A stretch of DNA of 64,000 bases from Selaginella moellendorffii. Its lineage: Eukaryota; Streptophyta; Lycopodiopsida; Selaginellales; Selaginellaceae. The notes beneath the pieces were generated by a model, which saw only the letters and a program-made list of their open reading frames with translations, was not told where the DNA came from and did not search any database. Positions 37,132 through 46,618 of the stretch are shown piece by piece (within the stretch, counting starts at the first letter, position 1; every line of letters starts with the position of its first letter). The position numbers were made by a program, and so were the translations under genes. The stretch is taken from positions 2,857,729 through 2,921,728 of the forward strand of contig NW_003314271.1 in NCBI RefSeq assembly GCF_000143415.4, given 5' to 3'.

Positions 37132-37436
37132 CGATCCTGAATCCTTGGCAAGGAAGACAAACGCACACAAAAAGGAAGATCACCCATCTGGAGGAGACGA
37201 GCGATCTTGCAGAAGATTACTAACCAGAAAGATCTCTCTCCCAAGAGTCCTACAGATCTCTGCTCAAACGTTTAGGGTTTAACGTTGCCCTAATCGAAAC
37301 GGCACAACTTTACAAAGAGAATAATTGTTAAAGATATTCTTTAGATATAATAGACCTCTGCTTGAAAATAAATATGACAAAATTTCTGTACTAAAAAAGC
37401 GCAGGGCTTTAGGGTTTTAGGTGTGAACCGTTAACG
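37132..37436. promoter_or_regulatory. Divergent promoter with two telo-boxes
   Basis: About 305 bp between opposite start codons. TTTAGGGTTT lies at 37271-37280 and TTTAGGGTTTTAG at 37408-37420. The middle is AT-rich. Confidence 0.5.
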
Positions 37437-38330
37437 ATGCCGCGAGAGTCGTTTGAGGCGGTGCTGAACCGGGCGCTCGAGGCAGTGGAGCGCAAGGCGG
37501 AGCACGACGACGACCTCGACTGGCAGGCATGGAACAACCGCGAGGAGTGCACCGTGGGTAAGCGCTGGACCACAGCCAAGCTCCTGCGCTACCGCGAGCT
37601 ATGGAAGCTAGGGGCGTCGTGCGTGGTACGCCCTGGTGGGAAAGTTGTTGCCGTGGAACGGAAACACCAATCTTTTATCACTGCTTATGTTCAGAGGTGC
37701 TTCCGACCGGCGCTAAACTGGATCTGGATGGTGGAGTACCTCCGATTCGCCTATCCCCCAAGTGGAAACATCAAGTTCGTGAGCTTGCAAGCCCACCATG
37801 ACGCTCTCCACCTGCTCGAGCCCGAGACTGGCTGCTTCCCATGGCCGCGATTCATCCTCGACGTTGGACAGTGCCAGACGCTGCCCGAGCTCCTCTCCTA
37901 CAAGGACGCCTACTTCCATAGCCCCGGCTCCAAGGTCCAGATCTTCCTGGCGCTCAAGTGCTACTTGAAGACGCGCATGAGGCAGATGGTGGCGGTGTTG
38001 TTCGAGCGAGACGACGCGGGTGATGGTATCACGGCGAGAGCCATCTCGTTTGGGGAGGAGGCGCTTCATCCCGTGACTGTCGCGTGGCTGGTTGAAGAGC
38101 AGGGGATTTTGCTCAGCGGGGTTGGGCATGGCGGTGTCGACTGTGATCGACCGGGCATTCCGGGCTACCAGATCGAGCTTGACACCGCCAAGGTTCTTGG
38201 GGGTGCCGGAGATATGGAGGCCATTCTCAGCCACTGTGGAGATCACTTCACGGTTGATCTCTACTGGATCAAGATTGAGTTCCTTCGGTACCAGGAGGTC
38301 TACTCTAGATTGCCTCCAAATGTGGTCTGA
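37437..38330 (+). CDS. Orphan protein of 297 residues
   Basis: Single-exon frame with ATG 37 bp after a telo-box. I recognise no domain. The protein is soluble-looking, Trp- and Tyr-rich (DWQAWNNREEC, ALNWIWMVEYLRFAY), with mixed charge and no signal peptide or membrane segment. Phrases such as AAGCTACTTGAAG-encoded CYLKTRM and FTVDLYWIKIEFLRYQEVY suggest helices. The GC-rich, even codon use and the length argue for a real gene. It might belong to a lineage-specific family; a distant nuclease or F-box-associated fold cannot be excluded. Confidence 0.6.
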   Translation: MPRESFEAVLNRALEAVERKAEHDDDLDWQAWNNREECTVGKRWTTAKLLRYRELWKLGASCVVRPGGKVVAVERKHQSFITAYVQRCFRPALNWIWMVEYLRFAYPPSGNIKFVSLQAHHDALHLLEPETGCFPWPRFILDVGQCQTLPELLSYKDAYFHSPGSKVQIFLALKCYLKTRMRQMVAVLFERDDAGDGITARAISFGEEALHPVTVAWLVEEQGILLSGVGHGGVDCDRPGIPGYQIELDTAKVLGGAGDMEAILSHCGDHFTVDLYWIKIEFLRYQEVYSRLPPNVV

Positions 38331-38425
38331 GTCGTCCTCGTCTTTTAGTTTCTTGGTTTTATTTAGTTCGTCCGTAGAAGAGTCACTTACGTTTCTAATT
38401 TTGTTTCTGTACTGTGATATCTAAT

Positions 38426-38990
38426 TCACCTGGTTTTTGGGTTTCTGCCACCTAGTCGAAGAGGAGTTCCACCAGACTTGCGACCAGCTGGAGATCTTTG
38501 GAGGCAATCGCTTCGGTCACAGATCATCCGGCTTGCAGGACTCCTCGTGCTGGAAGAACTTCCTTGCATTGGATTCATTCCGTCCCTGCAAGGAACTAGT
38601 TCCGTGGCGACCTCCCATAAAATCACGCCGCTGTAGACGTCGGCTCTAGAAACAGCAACAATCAGCAGAGCTATGAGCAAGCAAAAAAGGCAAAAGAATT
38701 CAATCAAACCTCAAGCTCGTTTCTGCACCATCCACTGTGCCCAGAGAAAAACTTTTAGAGAACGAACAAGCCAAAGGTCGAATGAGAGTTACTGCAGGAG
38801 ATTGATACCGCCTATAGTGCGCTTCCTTTATGCGAAGGGCCACCACCTTCAATAAATAAAAAGGATGTGCGTTAGGAAGAAGAAAAAGAAATCTAGAGGT
38901 TGATCTCACCACGTTAGCAATCGAGGGACTGAGCAAGCGGACTCAGCCTTGCAACGAACACGAGCACGCATCACCAGCCTCAGACGACTG
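38426..38990 (-). pseudogene. Relic of a Raf-like (MAPKKK) protein kinase
   Basis: After a plausible acceptor (TTTCTAG) the minus strand encodes ADVYSGVILWEVATELVP followed by DGMNPMQ, which is subdomain IX of a plant Raf/CTR1-like kinase with the Phe of the usual YSFGV missing. Upstream on the same strand (38770-38700) a frame-disturbed stretch resembles the activation segment (SKSFSLGT, and WM in another frame). No ATP-binding loop or catalytic loop is found. The fragment is too short and broken to act as a kinase. Confidence 0.45.
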
Positions 38991-39551
38991 CTCTCATCCC
39001 GGCTGCCCCAAATCTGTAGAGATCGACAGAAACTTCCCTCTGGAGAAGCGACCTTGGAGTACGATTGAGGCTCTTTGCCTGGTCGGATGTTGTCCGAGAC
39101 TTGCTGGGGCCGAATCACGACGAGTCACTAAGAAATTCTGAGCCAGCGGACTCGGCCGAGACCCTTCCGTTTATATCCACCGTCACCGAAAGAAGTGATT
39201 TCTCGCAGGACTGCTGCTTGCTTCACCACCCGGCTCGTTTTTTATGACCTCAAACATCTGTGTAACCATCTGCCTCGAGCGTACAAGAGCGATCCATTTC
39301 CCGGGTGATACACGTTCCAACCTGGTACTTTGACGGCGAGTTTCTTCCCTCACCTGGATTCTCGGCGCCTCGCGGAGGAATCAATCCGATCCGCCTCCAA
39401 AATCCAAAAACCCTAGAAATATGTTGGCTTTACCAGAGGTAGCGATGAAATCCTCGCTGTAAGGCGAACAGGTCGATAAGATAAAATGTTGGAAAGAACG
39501 GAGGCTGAAAGCCGACGATGAGCGGTGTTGGAATGTTGAAGCTATACCGCA

Positions 39552-40028
39552 TCATGCAGTACAAGGAGCATCTCCCACCTCCACCCCTGACCAAACATTT
39601 GCATCTGTCGGGTCGAATCCATGGGCTTCGAGAGCAGAATAAGTTCTTGCGCTTAACCTGTGCCCCCTGGGTCCAAACGAAAATCCGTAGTGCGGGTTAG
39701 GTATGCCAAGTTGATTTTCCGAGTAAACCATTCTGTCCGTGGACCGATCCCAGAACTTCAAACCTATGACGAAGTTTGGTGAGGTCTGAAGAATCGTTTC
39801 ACAACGATTTAGTAGATTCGAGAAGGATTGGGTGTTACCCACTTCTATGACACCACTAGCCGCGTACCCCATCCAGCCCAAGTTATTTGCTCGATAAAAC
39901 TGGACATCAGGCTGTCTTCTATTTGGCAATGACACTGCGCCTAGAGCTCCGGCAAAACCATCCGCGTAGAATACAAAGCTCCTGCATATCATGTATATCA
40001 CACCTTCGTGGCTAATACTCGTGGGCAT
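39552..40028 (-). CDS. Hypothetical open reading frame
   Basis: From the first ATG the frame gives 158 residues, with openness continuing about 115 bp upstream. It is rich in aromatic and Gly/Asn residues (NNLGWMGYAASGVIEVG, NPHYGFSFGPRGHRL). No known domain, signal peptide or membrane segment is recognised. The flanking sequence is repetitive, so it may be part of a mobile element or a decayed gene. Confidence 0.25.
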   Translation of the reverse strand: MPTSISHEGVIYMICRSFVFYADGFAGALGAVSLPNRRQPDVQFYRANNLGWMGYAASGVIEVGNTQSFSNLLNRCETILQTSPNFVIGLKFWDRSTDRMVYSENQLGIPNPHYGFSFGPRGHRLSARTYSALEAHGFDPTDANVWSGVEVGDAPCTA

Positions 40029-40164
40029 TTTTCTTGCTCGACTTGGTTTAGTAGCCGCTGGTGATCGATCCTCGTCCGCCTTTACCAGATCGGCACCATG
40101 CCTAGTGCTCGATGTCCCTGCCTGAAGAATGCGGAAACTCCTCAAACCGGTGCCTTCCTTAGAC

Positions 40165-40590
40165 AGCTAGCGTCGGCCACCTCTCCGCCTCTACCGCATT
40201 GAGCGCCTTTCTCCATCGCCTACCGCAGCCAGCGCCGGCCGGGCGATACCTCCGCCTCTACCAAGCTACTCCGCTAGCGCTGGCCGGGCGATCGGTGTCC
40301 CGGCCTAAGCCTCTACCTGGACCAAGGCTCTACGCCTTTCTCCAGCGGGCGATCGAAGACTCCTGGCACCTCCGCCTCTGCCAAATCGGGGCCTTTCTCC
40401 AAGCGCCGGCCAGGAATGCTTCGGAAGCGCCCATCCGAGAGAGCGGCAGCAAGAAATTCCACAGCTAGCGCCGGCCGAGCGATAGGTGTCCCTGTGAGAG
40501 ACTCCTCACACCTCCGCCTCCACCAAAGCCGCGACTTTCTCGATCGAATGCAGTGCCGCGAGCGAGCGCTGGCCGGGCGATGCATGCTGC
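40165..40590. repeat. Degenerate GC-rich repeat
   Basis: Two short words alternate through the stretch: AGCGCYGGCCGGGCGAT (near 40228, 40275, 40467 and 40563, with weaker forms near 40172 and 40405) and CTCCGCCTCTACCAA (near 40184, 40248, 40367 and 40511). Spacing is irregular, about 45-125 bp. It looks like a decayed minisatellite or nested element. Confidence 0.55.
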
Positions 40591-41263
40591 TGCTTGGAGT
40601 GTGCTAAAGACTCACGCCTTCGCATGAAGAGGCACCAGAAGAGGTAAGAGAAGTAGAAGAGGAAGAAGAAGAAGAAGAGAAGCGGATGAAGAGCGCCAGC
40701 CGAGATGATCCATCAAAGCATTTCCCGAGAGACCGCGCAGCCCGCGCCAAGACCTTCTTCCCTCTTCCAAGCACAAGCTCCGGGGAAAGAATATACAAAA
40801 CGATGCTTCTTTTAAACATACTAACGGGTTTGACTGTTGAACTGCGTGGACTCAGTAAACCGTGATTTACCTTGTCCAGGCTTCCATTCTCGCTATCTTG
40901 CGGGTGAGACGGAAATGGAGGGCTCGGAGGCTTCGAGGGAGAACACAGGCCATCTTGGGCTTGGGCGAAGCTAGAGTTGCGATTCAGTACAAGTCCCTCT
41001 TGCTCGAACTCTCTTCGAATTGGCCCCAAAAGCATCTTAGCTACGCAAGCTGCGGGGAGGAGAAGCGGTTGTCCATGCCGCTGCCTTTGCTCCCAGGAAA
41101 GCCATGGAAGTTATCGTTCGATCTGGAGGATCATGTTGCCAATCCAGCTCTAACTCGATCGCAAATGAAAGTGAGCCAAGAAACTTGAGACATGCAAGTA
41201 GACTACAAGCCAAGAACGTGGAGGGAATACCACGAATGAAATAGCTATAAGCGTTTTGAAACT

Positions 41264-41560
41264 GTGGATCTATCTATACAAGAATGGGTCTGCGGCTTGA
41301 CCCTGAGATTGACGAGTACCACCACAACCATCTGTCGAGAGGATGGAATCTCCAAACGTTTTCTCGTGGAGCATTATGATCGTCGACAACGGCCTCGCCG
41401 AGCTCTACCACTGGATGGATCATCAAGGCGTCAGGCTCGACACCCCAGGAAGAGATCGTCCAGGCCGCTGTCGACGATCTCAGCAGCGTGATGATCTGTA
41501 AAATCTACCCTGATCACATGAACAAAGAATTATTGCTGTTGTCAAGCAAATCAGTTGTCC
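41264..41560 (+). pseudogene. PPR motif relic
   Basis: The plus strand encodes RMESPNVFSWSIMIV, then AELYHWMDHQGVRLD in the same frame, both standard phrases of plant PLS-type PPR motifs. After a frame change it reads EEIVQAAVDDLSSV, resembling the usual VTFVAALDACSSV. No start and no array remain. Confidence 0.5.
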
Positions 41561-41813
41561 ATCTTGTAGGTACACTGTGACGAGTAGAAAAGGTGCCAGT
41601 CATTCTCCTGGAAAAATGCCTGAAAATGATAAGCTTGAGCAAGTTACAAAAATTTCCAAACTCCGGCAAGCATAATCTTTAAGAAAGGATCTGAGAGGAA
41701 TGAACTTCCACCGGTTTGCTCAATCTGATAGAAACAATAGAAACACCATGAGTTAGCAATGACCTGCAAACTGGAAATCTATGCTAGATTATTCACGCTG
41801 TGCCAATTACAAG

Positions 41814-43476
41814 TTAGCAGTCGTAGTTGTTATTGAGACTATTCCTGAGGATGGAGAGGTGGCCATCTCGGATCATCACTTCCTCCTCCAGTTCGTGGAC
41901 CCTCCGCTTCAACACCTCCGCCTCGGCGCTCATCCGGAGCGCTTCGTGCCCCAGCTGCTCGGCCTCCCTCTTCATCCCCTCGCGCTGCCGGATCACCCGC
42001 GGCATCTCCTCCCTGTACCGATTCAACTCTTGCAGCGCGTGCTTGAGCTCCACCTCCAGCGATCCCACCTTTTGACCCCTCTCTTTCACCTGGAACAAAG
42101 GCGGGTTTGTAAGAATCGCATCCCACAACATGGATTGATTCGTTACCTGGAGCTCCAGCTCGGAGATCCTGTCCGTGGCACTCTCCAGCAGCCTTCGCAA
42201 GCGAGACGCTTCGCTCTGGGCGCTGCTTTGCGCGTGGAATTTCTCCTGGACGTACTTGAGCTTGTCCTTGACCTGTGCAAAGAAGTTAGAAAGGAAAGGA
42301 AAAACCTCCAAGAGCGCTGTTGCTTACCTGCTTAAGTTCCTCCTCCCTTGCTCGCTTTCGGGCGTCCTCGTCTTTCACTCTAGTTTGCAGCTCCGTCAGC
42401 TCCCTCTCCTTCCCACGGTAGAGCCTGAAAAGCTCCTCGTTTCTGCCAGTCAGCCGCTGGATCCGGCTGTTTTGCGTGTTCAAGGCGTGCGTCATGTCAC
42501 TCAGGCTCTGCTGGAGGCCCTCGATGATCTGCTTCCCGTTTCCACCACCACCACCTTTGCTCGCGCTGTGACTGGCGATGGACTCGGAGCTCCGAGGTGG
42601 AGTCTGAGGAACTGGCGGGAGCAAGCGCTTTGAAAGCTCCTTCGTCTTGGAAGTGTTCCCCCGGATCGCCTTGGCCAGCCTCTCGGCCACAGCTCGAGCG
42701 CTGAGATACCTCACCTGAGCCTTGTCACTGGTGGTCGTAACCACGGTACCTCTGGACGACCAATCGCTGAAGGAGTGCGACCGAGGATTCGACATGATCG
42801 ACGCGCCGTCGTTGGAGGAACGAGAAAGCGATCTCGAGAACTTCGGCCTGGGTAAGTCCACCGAGTGCGATACCAAGTCCACCGACTGCGATACATCCGA
42901 CGACGTAGAGGACAAGTTCTCCAGCATAGCGATCGAAGGAGGCGATGTTGCCGGGCTCGGGGGCTCGCTCACGTACTTTGATCGCAGCTCTTGCCTGCTC
43001 TCCACGACCAGCTGATCCAGAGCCGCCTGTAAGCCACTCGTCCACTCGCACGGCTCGGGCGAAGGAGCCGCGTTGATAGATGGTCGTAGAATCTGCTTGT
43101 CCTGGCACTCCTCTGGCAGCCCAAGCCGGAACTGGGACATGGCTTCCTCGGAGCTGGGACCATCCCTCGTGAATGAAACGTTCTCATCGCCGCTGGGAGG
43201 AGTGTCACACCTCTCTGCCTCCTCCGATGGACCCGACGGGCACGACGGGCACCAATGCGTGCGCCGGTTTCGATCGCTGATTGACGACCGCCTCAGGCTT
43301 TCTTGGTTCTTGCTATCCGGGGCCGAGAGAGCGGCGGCGGCGGCGGCGTTGGCAGCCGAGGCGGCGGGAGACCTCTCCTTCCTCATTGGCTGCTTGACCC
43401 TGGCGAGATCATCCTTTCTGCCGGGGAGAATCCTATCATCCTTAGCCGAATTCCTTCCCGGGAAGATCCTCCGCAT
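41814..43476 (-). CDS. Coiled-coil protein of unknown function
   Basis: Three exons (43476-42328, 42272-42147, 42089-41814) all in phase 0 give 516 residues. The N-terminal half is Ser/Pro/Arg-rich and probably disordered and phosphorylated (SDVSQSVDLVSHSVDLPRP). From about residue 290 it becomes helical and then a long coiled coil (QQSLSDMTHALNTQNSRI, VKDKLKYVQEKFHAQSSAQ, LEVELKHALQELNRYREEM). No motor, kinase or membrane domain is seen. It resembles the broad class of plant myosin-heavy-chain-like or cytoskeleton-associated proteins, but the family is not certain. The start is the first ATG of the long frame (MRRIFPGRN); a telo-box-like AAAACCCTAG lies about 250 bp upstream. Confidence 0.75.
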
Positions 43477-44071
43477 GATCGAAGAAAAGGAAAGGACCAG
43501 AAAAGGGAAGAAGATCGCTGCCGGGATGACCGAAATATAGAGAAAAGGGAGCCAAAAAGGGAAGAGAGCGCTACGGCGGCGGCGGCGAGAAGGAGAAGAG
43601 CGGCAGGCTGAAGAATCCAAGCGATCCAGCTCGCATATTTCGGGAAGAAATAGGGATTGTACCTCCGAGCACGCGCAGGTGGATCGATCGCGCGCTTCGT
43701 GGCCGCCAATGCTTGCGCCAAGACTAAAACCCTAGAGGGACCCCGCCCTTGTGAAGAAGCCAAGAATTAGGGCTGCCAGGGAAAAGCGAGGGGTCCACGA
43801 CCATGGATGATCATGCATTGCCTTGATTTCACACCCTATTTGGGACAGTGGCCGAAATCCGCCAGCTGCCAGGGAGTGAGAACGCCATCGATTTTGGAAG
43901 AGAAAAGAAAATTTGGGCCATCGTGAATAGCCATTGCTCTCGCGTGCCGAGTGACCGTTGGCCCAATTTTAAATGTAAAAAGTTTATTCTCAGGCATATT
44001 CTACAGAGTATATTCGCCAAGCAGATTCTACAAAGAGTATATTCCTTTTTATGCGCACCGTGCCTTCAGTT
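43477..44071. other. Intergenic region, coiled-coil gene leader to SMO1 3' end
   Basis: Leader and promoter of the coiled-coil gene and the 3' flank of SMO1. An open frame continues upstream of the chosen ATG (to about 43620) without another ATG. AAAACCCTAGAG lies near 43727. Confidence 0.5.
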
Positions 44072-45247
44072 CTAACTGGACTTCTTATCACAGCTATCGC
44101 CGACCCAGCCGCCGGTTTCTTCGCCAAGTTTGTTCTTCGTGATCTGCGAGGAACATCGAAGTATAGAGCGATGAGAGATAAAAAAACAAAAGAGAAAAAA
44201 AAAGAGAGAGAAGACTCTTTACCTTCATCAGGCTCTTCTGGTATCGATATCCCTGTTGGAACCAACGTAAGCGCCAGGAAAAACTAGAGACTTGCATGAT
44301 CCATACCTTGTCCGTGCCATACAAGTAGTCGCAGTACGTGAAAACCGACGCAAAGTTACTCTGGCTCTTGCCTCCAACAAAATGGTGGTAGTCGTGATAC
44401 TCAGCTCCGCCGTAGAAAGGAATGAACTTCGTGAAGCTCCACGGGAAATCGTACCTGTGTCAAAAACGATCGATCATCTTGAGACAAAAGGAACTTCTTT
44501 AGATCTTTCTCCATTACCCGCTGTGAGTTTCCATAGCCTCGATATGTCGCAACGCAATCCAGAGCCATAGAGTAACCATATGACCAGGAACTAGAGCCGG
44601 ACCTACAAAAGATGGAATTCCCAAAACCAGTATCTCGGCCCAGTGAGCATACGGGGCCGCGAAGCTCATCGGCGCCGTGAACTCATGGTGCAAGTAGTGG
44701 ATGTTCTTGTATCCCCAGCCGCAGTGGAGCCAGCGATGGATCCAGTAGTTCCCATAGTCCTCGATCAAAAAATACACCGCGAGCTGGCTGACAATCTCCC
44801 CGCAAGACGGCAGTGGAAGGCTCGTCCGGAATCCCAGCATCTGTGCTGTGCATCCACCACGAAAGAATTAAGAACCCGGAAGAACAAACCAGATGGAAGA
44901 ACGAGAAAAAAACTTACCTTAACCATGGGATAAGAGAGGAGCTGGAGAGGCCCGACCACCGTGCAAAAGGACCAAATCACGCTCTTGTAGCAGCGAAGAG
45001 CGTCGCTGATCGTAGTGTGGACGCCCGGCTGGAGCTTGAATCGCTCGAAGGCTCTCACCTTGAGAACGTCGAGGATGACCGTGGGAAGTGGAAGAACAGT
45101 GAAGTTTACAAAGAGATAAACGATGTTGAGGCAGTAGAGGAAATAATCGCTGCGATTGGCCGTGTGCTGGAGCCACAGCGTCTCCAGGAACGTTAGCGGC
45201 CGCCCCAGCGCCGCCTGGGCCTCTACGGCGGTGGAATAGGGAAGCAT
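44072..45247 (-). CDS. SMO1: Sterol C4-methyl oxidase, SMO1 type
   Basis: Five exons (45247-44918, 44840-44518, 44454-44307, 44252-44223, 44143-44072) give 300 residues, the usual size. The enzyme is an ER membrane di-iron oxygenase that starts removal of the sterol C4 methyl group. The three His boxes are intact: HRWLH, HYLHHE and HDYHH, with HIEAMETHSGYDFPWS between. Hydrophobic segments flank them (YFLYCLNIVYLFVNFTVLPL, VVGPLQLLSYPMV). The N-terminus MLPYSTAVEAQAALGRPLT resembles plant SMO1 more than SMO2. The start is divergent from the thioesterase gene. Confidence 0.93.
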
Positions 45248-45522
45248 TGTCGATCGCGCTCGATCGCTGCAAGAAAAGAATAGCAGGACCTCCAATCAGC
45301 TTGTGGTTGCGCGTGGCGCGATTCAATCACAGATTGAGCTTGCAGACCTGGAGATCCGATTGCGCAGCGATGATCTCACAATTCCGAGCCGCGACAAGCC
45401 ATGGAGCCCTAAGTTCGTGGCAGAAATAATATCAAATAGGAGGAATCGACGGCTCGGAAACCCGTTATCCACGTGGCAAGCGATCGCTTAAATATCACGA
45501 ACTTAGGGTTTATGTGAAAGAA
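45248..45522. promoter_or_regulatory. Divergent promoter (SMO1 / ALT thioesterase)
   Basis: 275 bp between opposite start codons. CTTAGGGTTT (telo-box) lies at 45502-45511, just before the thioesterase start. Confidence 0.5.
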
Positions 45523-46521
45523 ATGGAGGCTCTTCCTCCAGCGAGAGCCTTGCCCGGCTTCTCTGGATTCATGCCGCGGCGCTGCGCCAGGTCGATTGCC
45601 GTGAGGTCCAGCTTTGTCGATGGTCTCCAGACGCTCGGATCGCTCAGGTGAGAGCTTTGCCCCTTGAGCTATCGCATTGGCTAGAGCTCCTGCCGATGAG
45701 ATATTGTCATCAGGAGTGTAGAATCGAATGCAAGATCTGTGCTCCTCGCGCTGAGCGGCGGCGTGAATCGCCAGAGTCCGTCGCTCGAGTGATTTTGTGG
45801 AGCTAAAATCCATGCTTTTCTTCTTAGATTTCGTGGTTTCTATTGCTCATTGCATGCGGATTTTCCGAAGGACTGACTCGTGACTTTTTCTTTCAGTATG
45901 AGAAAGCCTTACGAAGTGAAGCTCAAAGTCCGGGACTATGAGCTAGATCAGTATGGAGTCGTCAATAACGCGATCTATGCGAGCTACTGCCAGCATGGTA
46001 AACGATTCTAAGTTTCTGTAGAGCGCTCCAAACAAGCTCGAGCTTCTTTTTTTTTTTTTTCTAGTACGGCACGAGCTCTTCGAGGAGATGGGAATCAACG
46101 CAGACTCCATCGCTAGAACTGGCGAGGCGCTTGCGCTGTCGGACCTCTCGATGAAATTCCTCTCTCCTTTACGAGTACGTGCAAACTTCTCTTGCAAACT
46201 GTGATTGCAAGAGTTTTGATTCGCTCGAGACAGCCAGAGCGGTGAGGACTTTGTGGTCACTGCCAGGATCAGCAGCTCGTCGGCCGCTAGGATCTTCTTC
46301 GAGCAAACCATCTACAAGCTTCCAAACCAAGAGGTGATTCTTGTCCTGTGAAGTCTCCAGGAACTAAAATCTTCTCCTTTCTTCCACAGGCAGTTTTGGA
46401 GGCCAAGGCTACCGCCGTTTGCCTGGATAGGAACTACAAGCCTGTGAGAGTCCCGGCAAACTTTAAATCGAAGCTCAACCTCTTTCTTCGATCTCAAGAA
46501 GAGGCCGATGAACAGGATTGA
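45523..46521 (+). CDS. ALT-type acyl-ACP thioesterase (hotdog fold, plastid)
   Basis: Five exons join in frame. Exon 1 ([31 protein letters not shown]) looks like a plastid transit peptide. The single hotdog domain begins [20 protein letters not shown] with the catalytic Asp, then [44 protein letters not shown] and [16 protein letters not shown]. It ends near [17 protein letters not shown]. This order matches plant acyl-lipid thioesterases (ALT), which release medium-chain and beta-keto fatty acids from acyl-ACP in the plastid. Intron 1 is about 240 bp, longer than its neighbours. It converges on the vacuolar sorting receptor with 97 bp between stops. Confidence 0.9.
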
Positions 46522-46618
46522 AAGATCGCATAGCACAATAAGACCAGAGATTTCTCGAGTAAGAAAAACGATGCATTTACCTGTCCTGTTGTAACAACAT
46601 TGATAGTTACATATACAA

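Larger units (their letters stand above)
38991..41263. other. Gene-poor stretch with orphan frames and repeats
   Basis: Contains a minus-strand open frame 40028-39552 (about 158 codons from the first ATG, open further upstream; no recognisable domain), a GC-rich degenerate repeat at about 40165-40590, and a minus-strand frame at 41035-40604 whose first exon-like part (to a GTAAATC donor) has no known domain and whose rest is a serine run. None is supported well enough to call a gene. Confidence 0.4.

Noticed and set aside
40165-40590. Possible CRISPR-like spacing of GC-rich words
   Set aside because: The words are degenerate, spacing is irregular and the genome is a plant nuclear one.
40604-41035. 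143-codon minus-strand frame as a gene
   Set aside because: It runs through a probable donor site and then a serine-coding GAA repeat; no domain and no clear partner exon.
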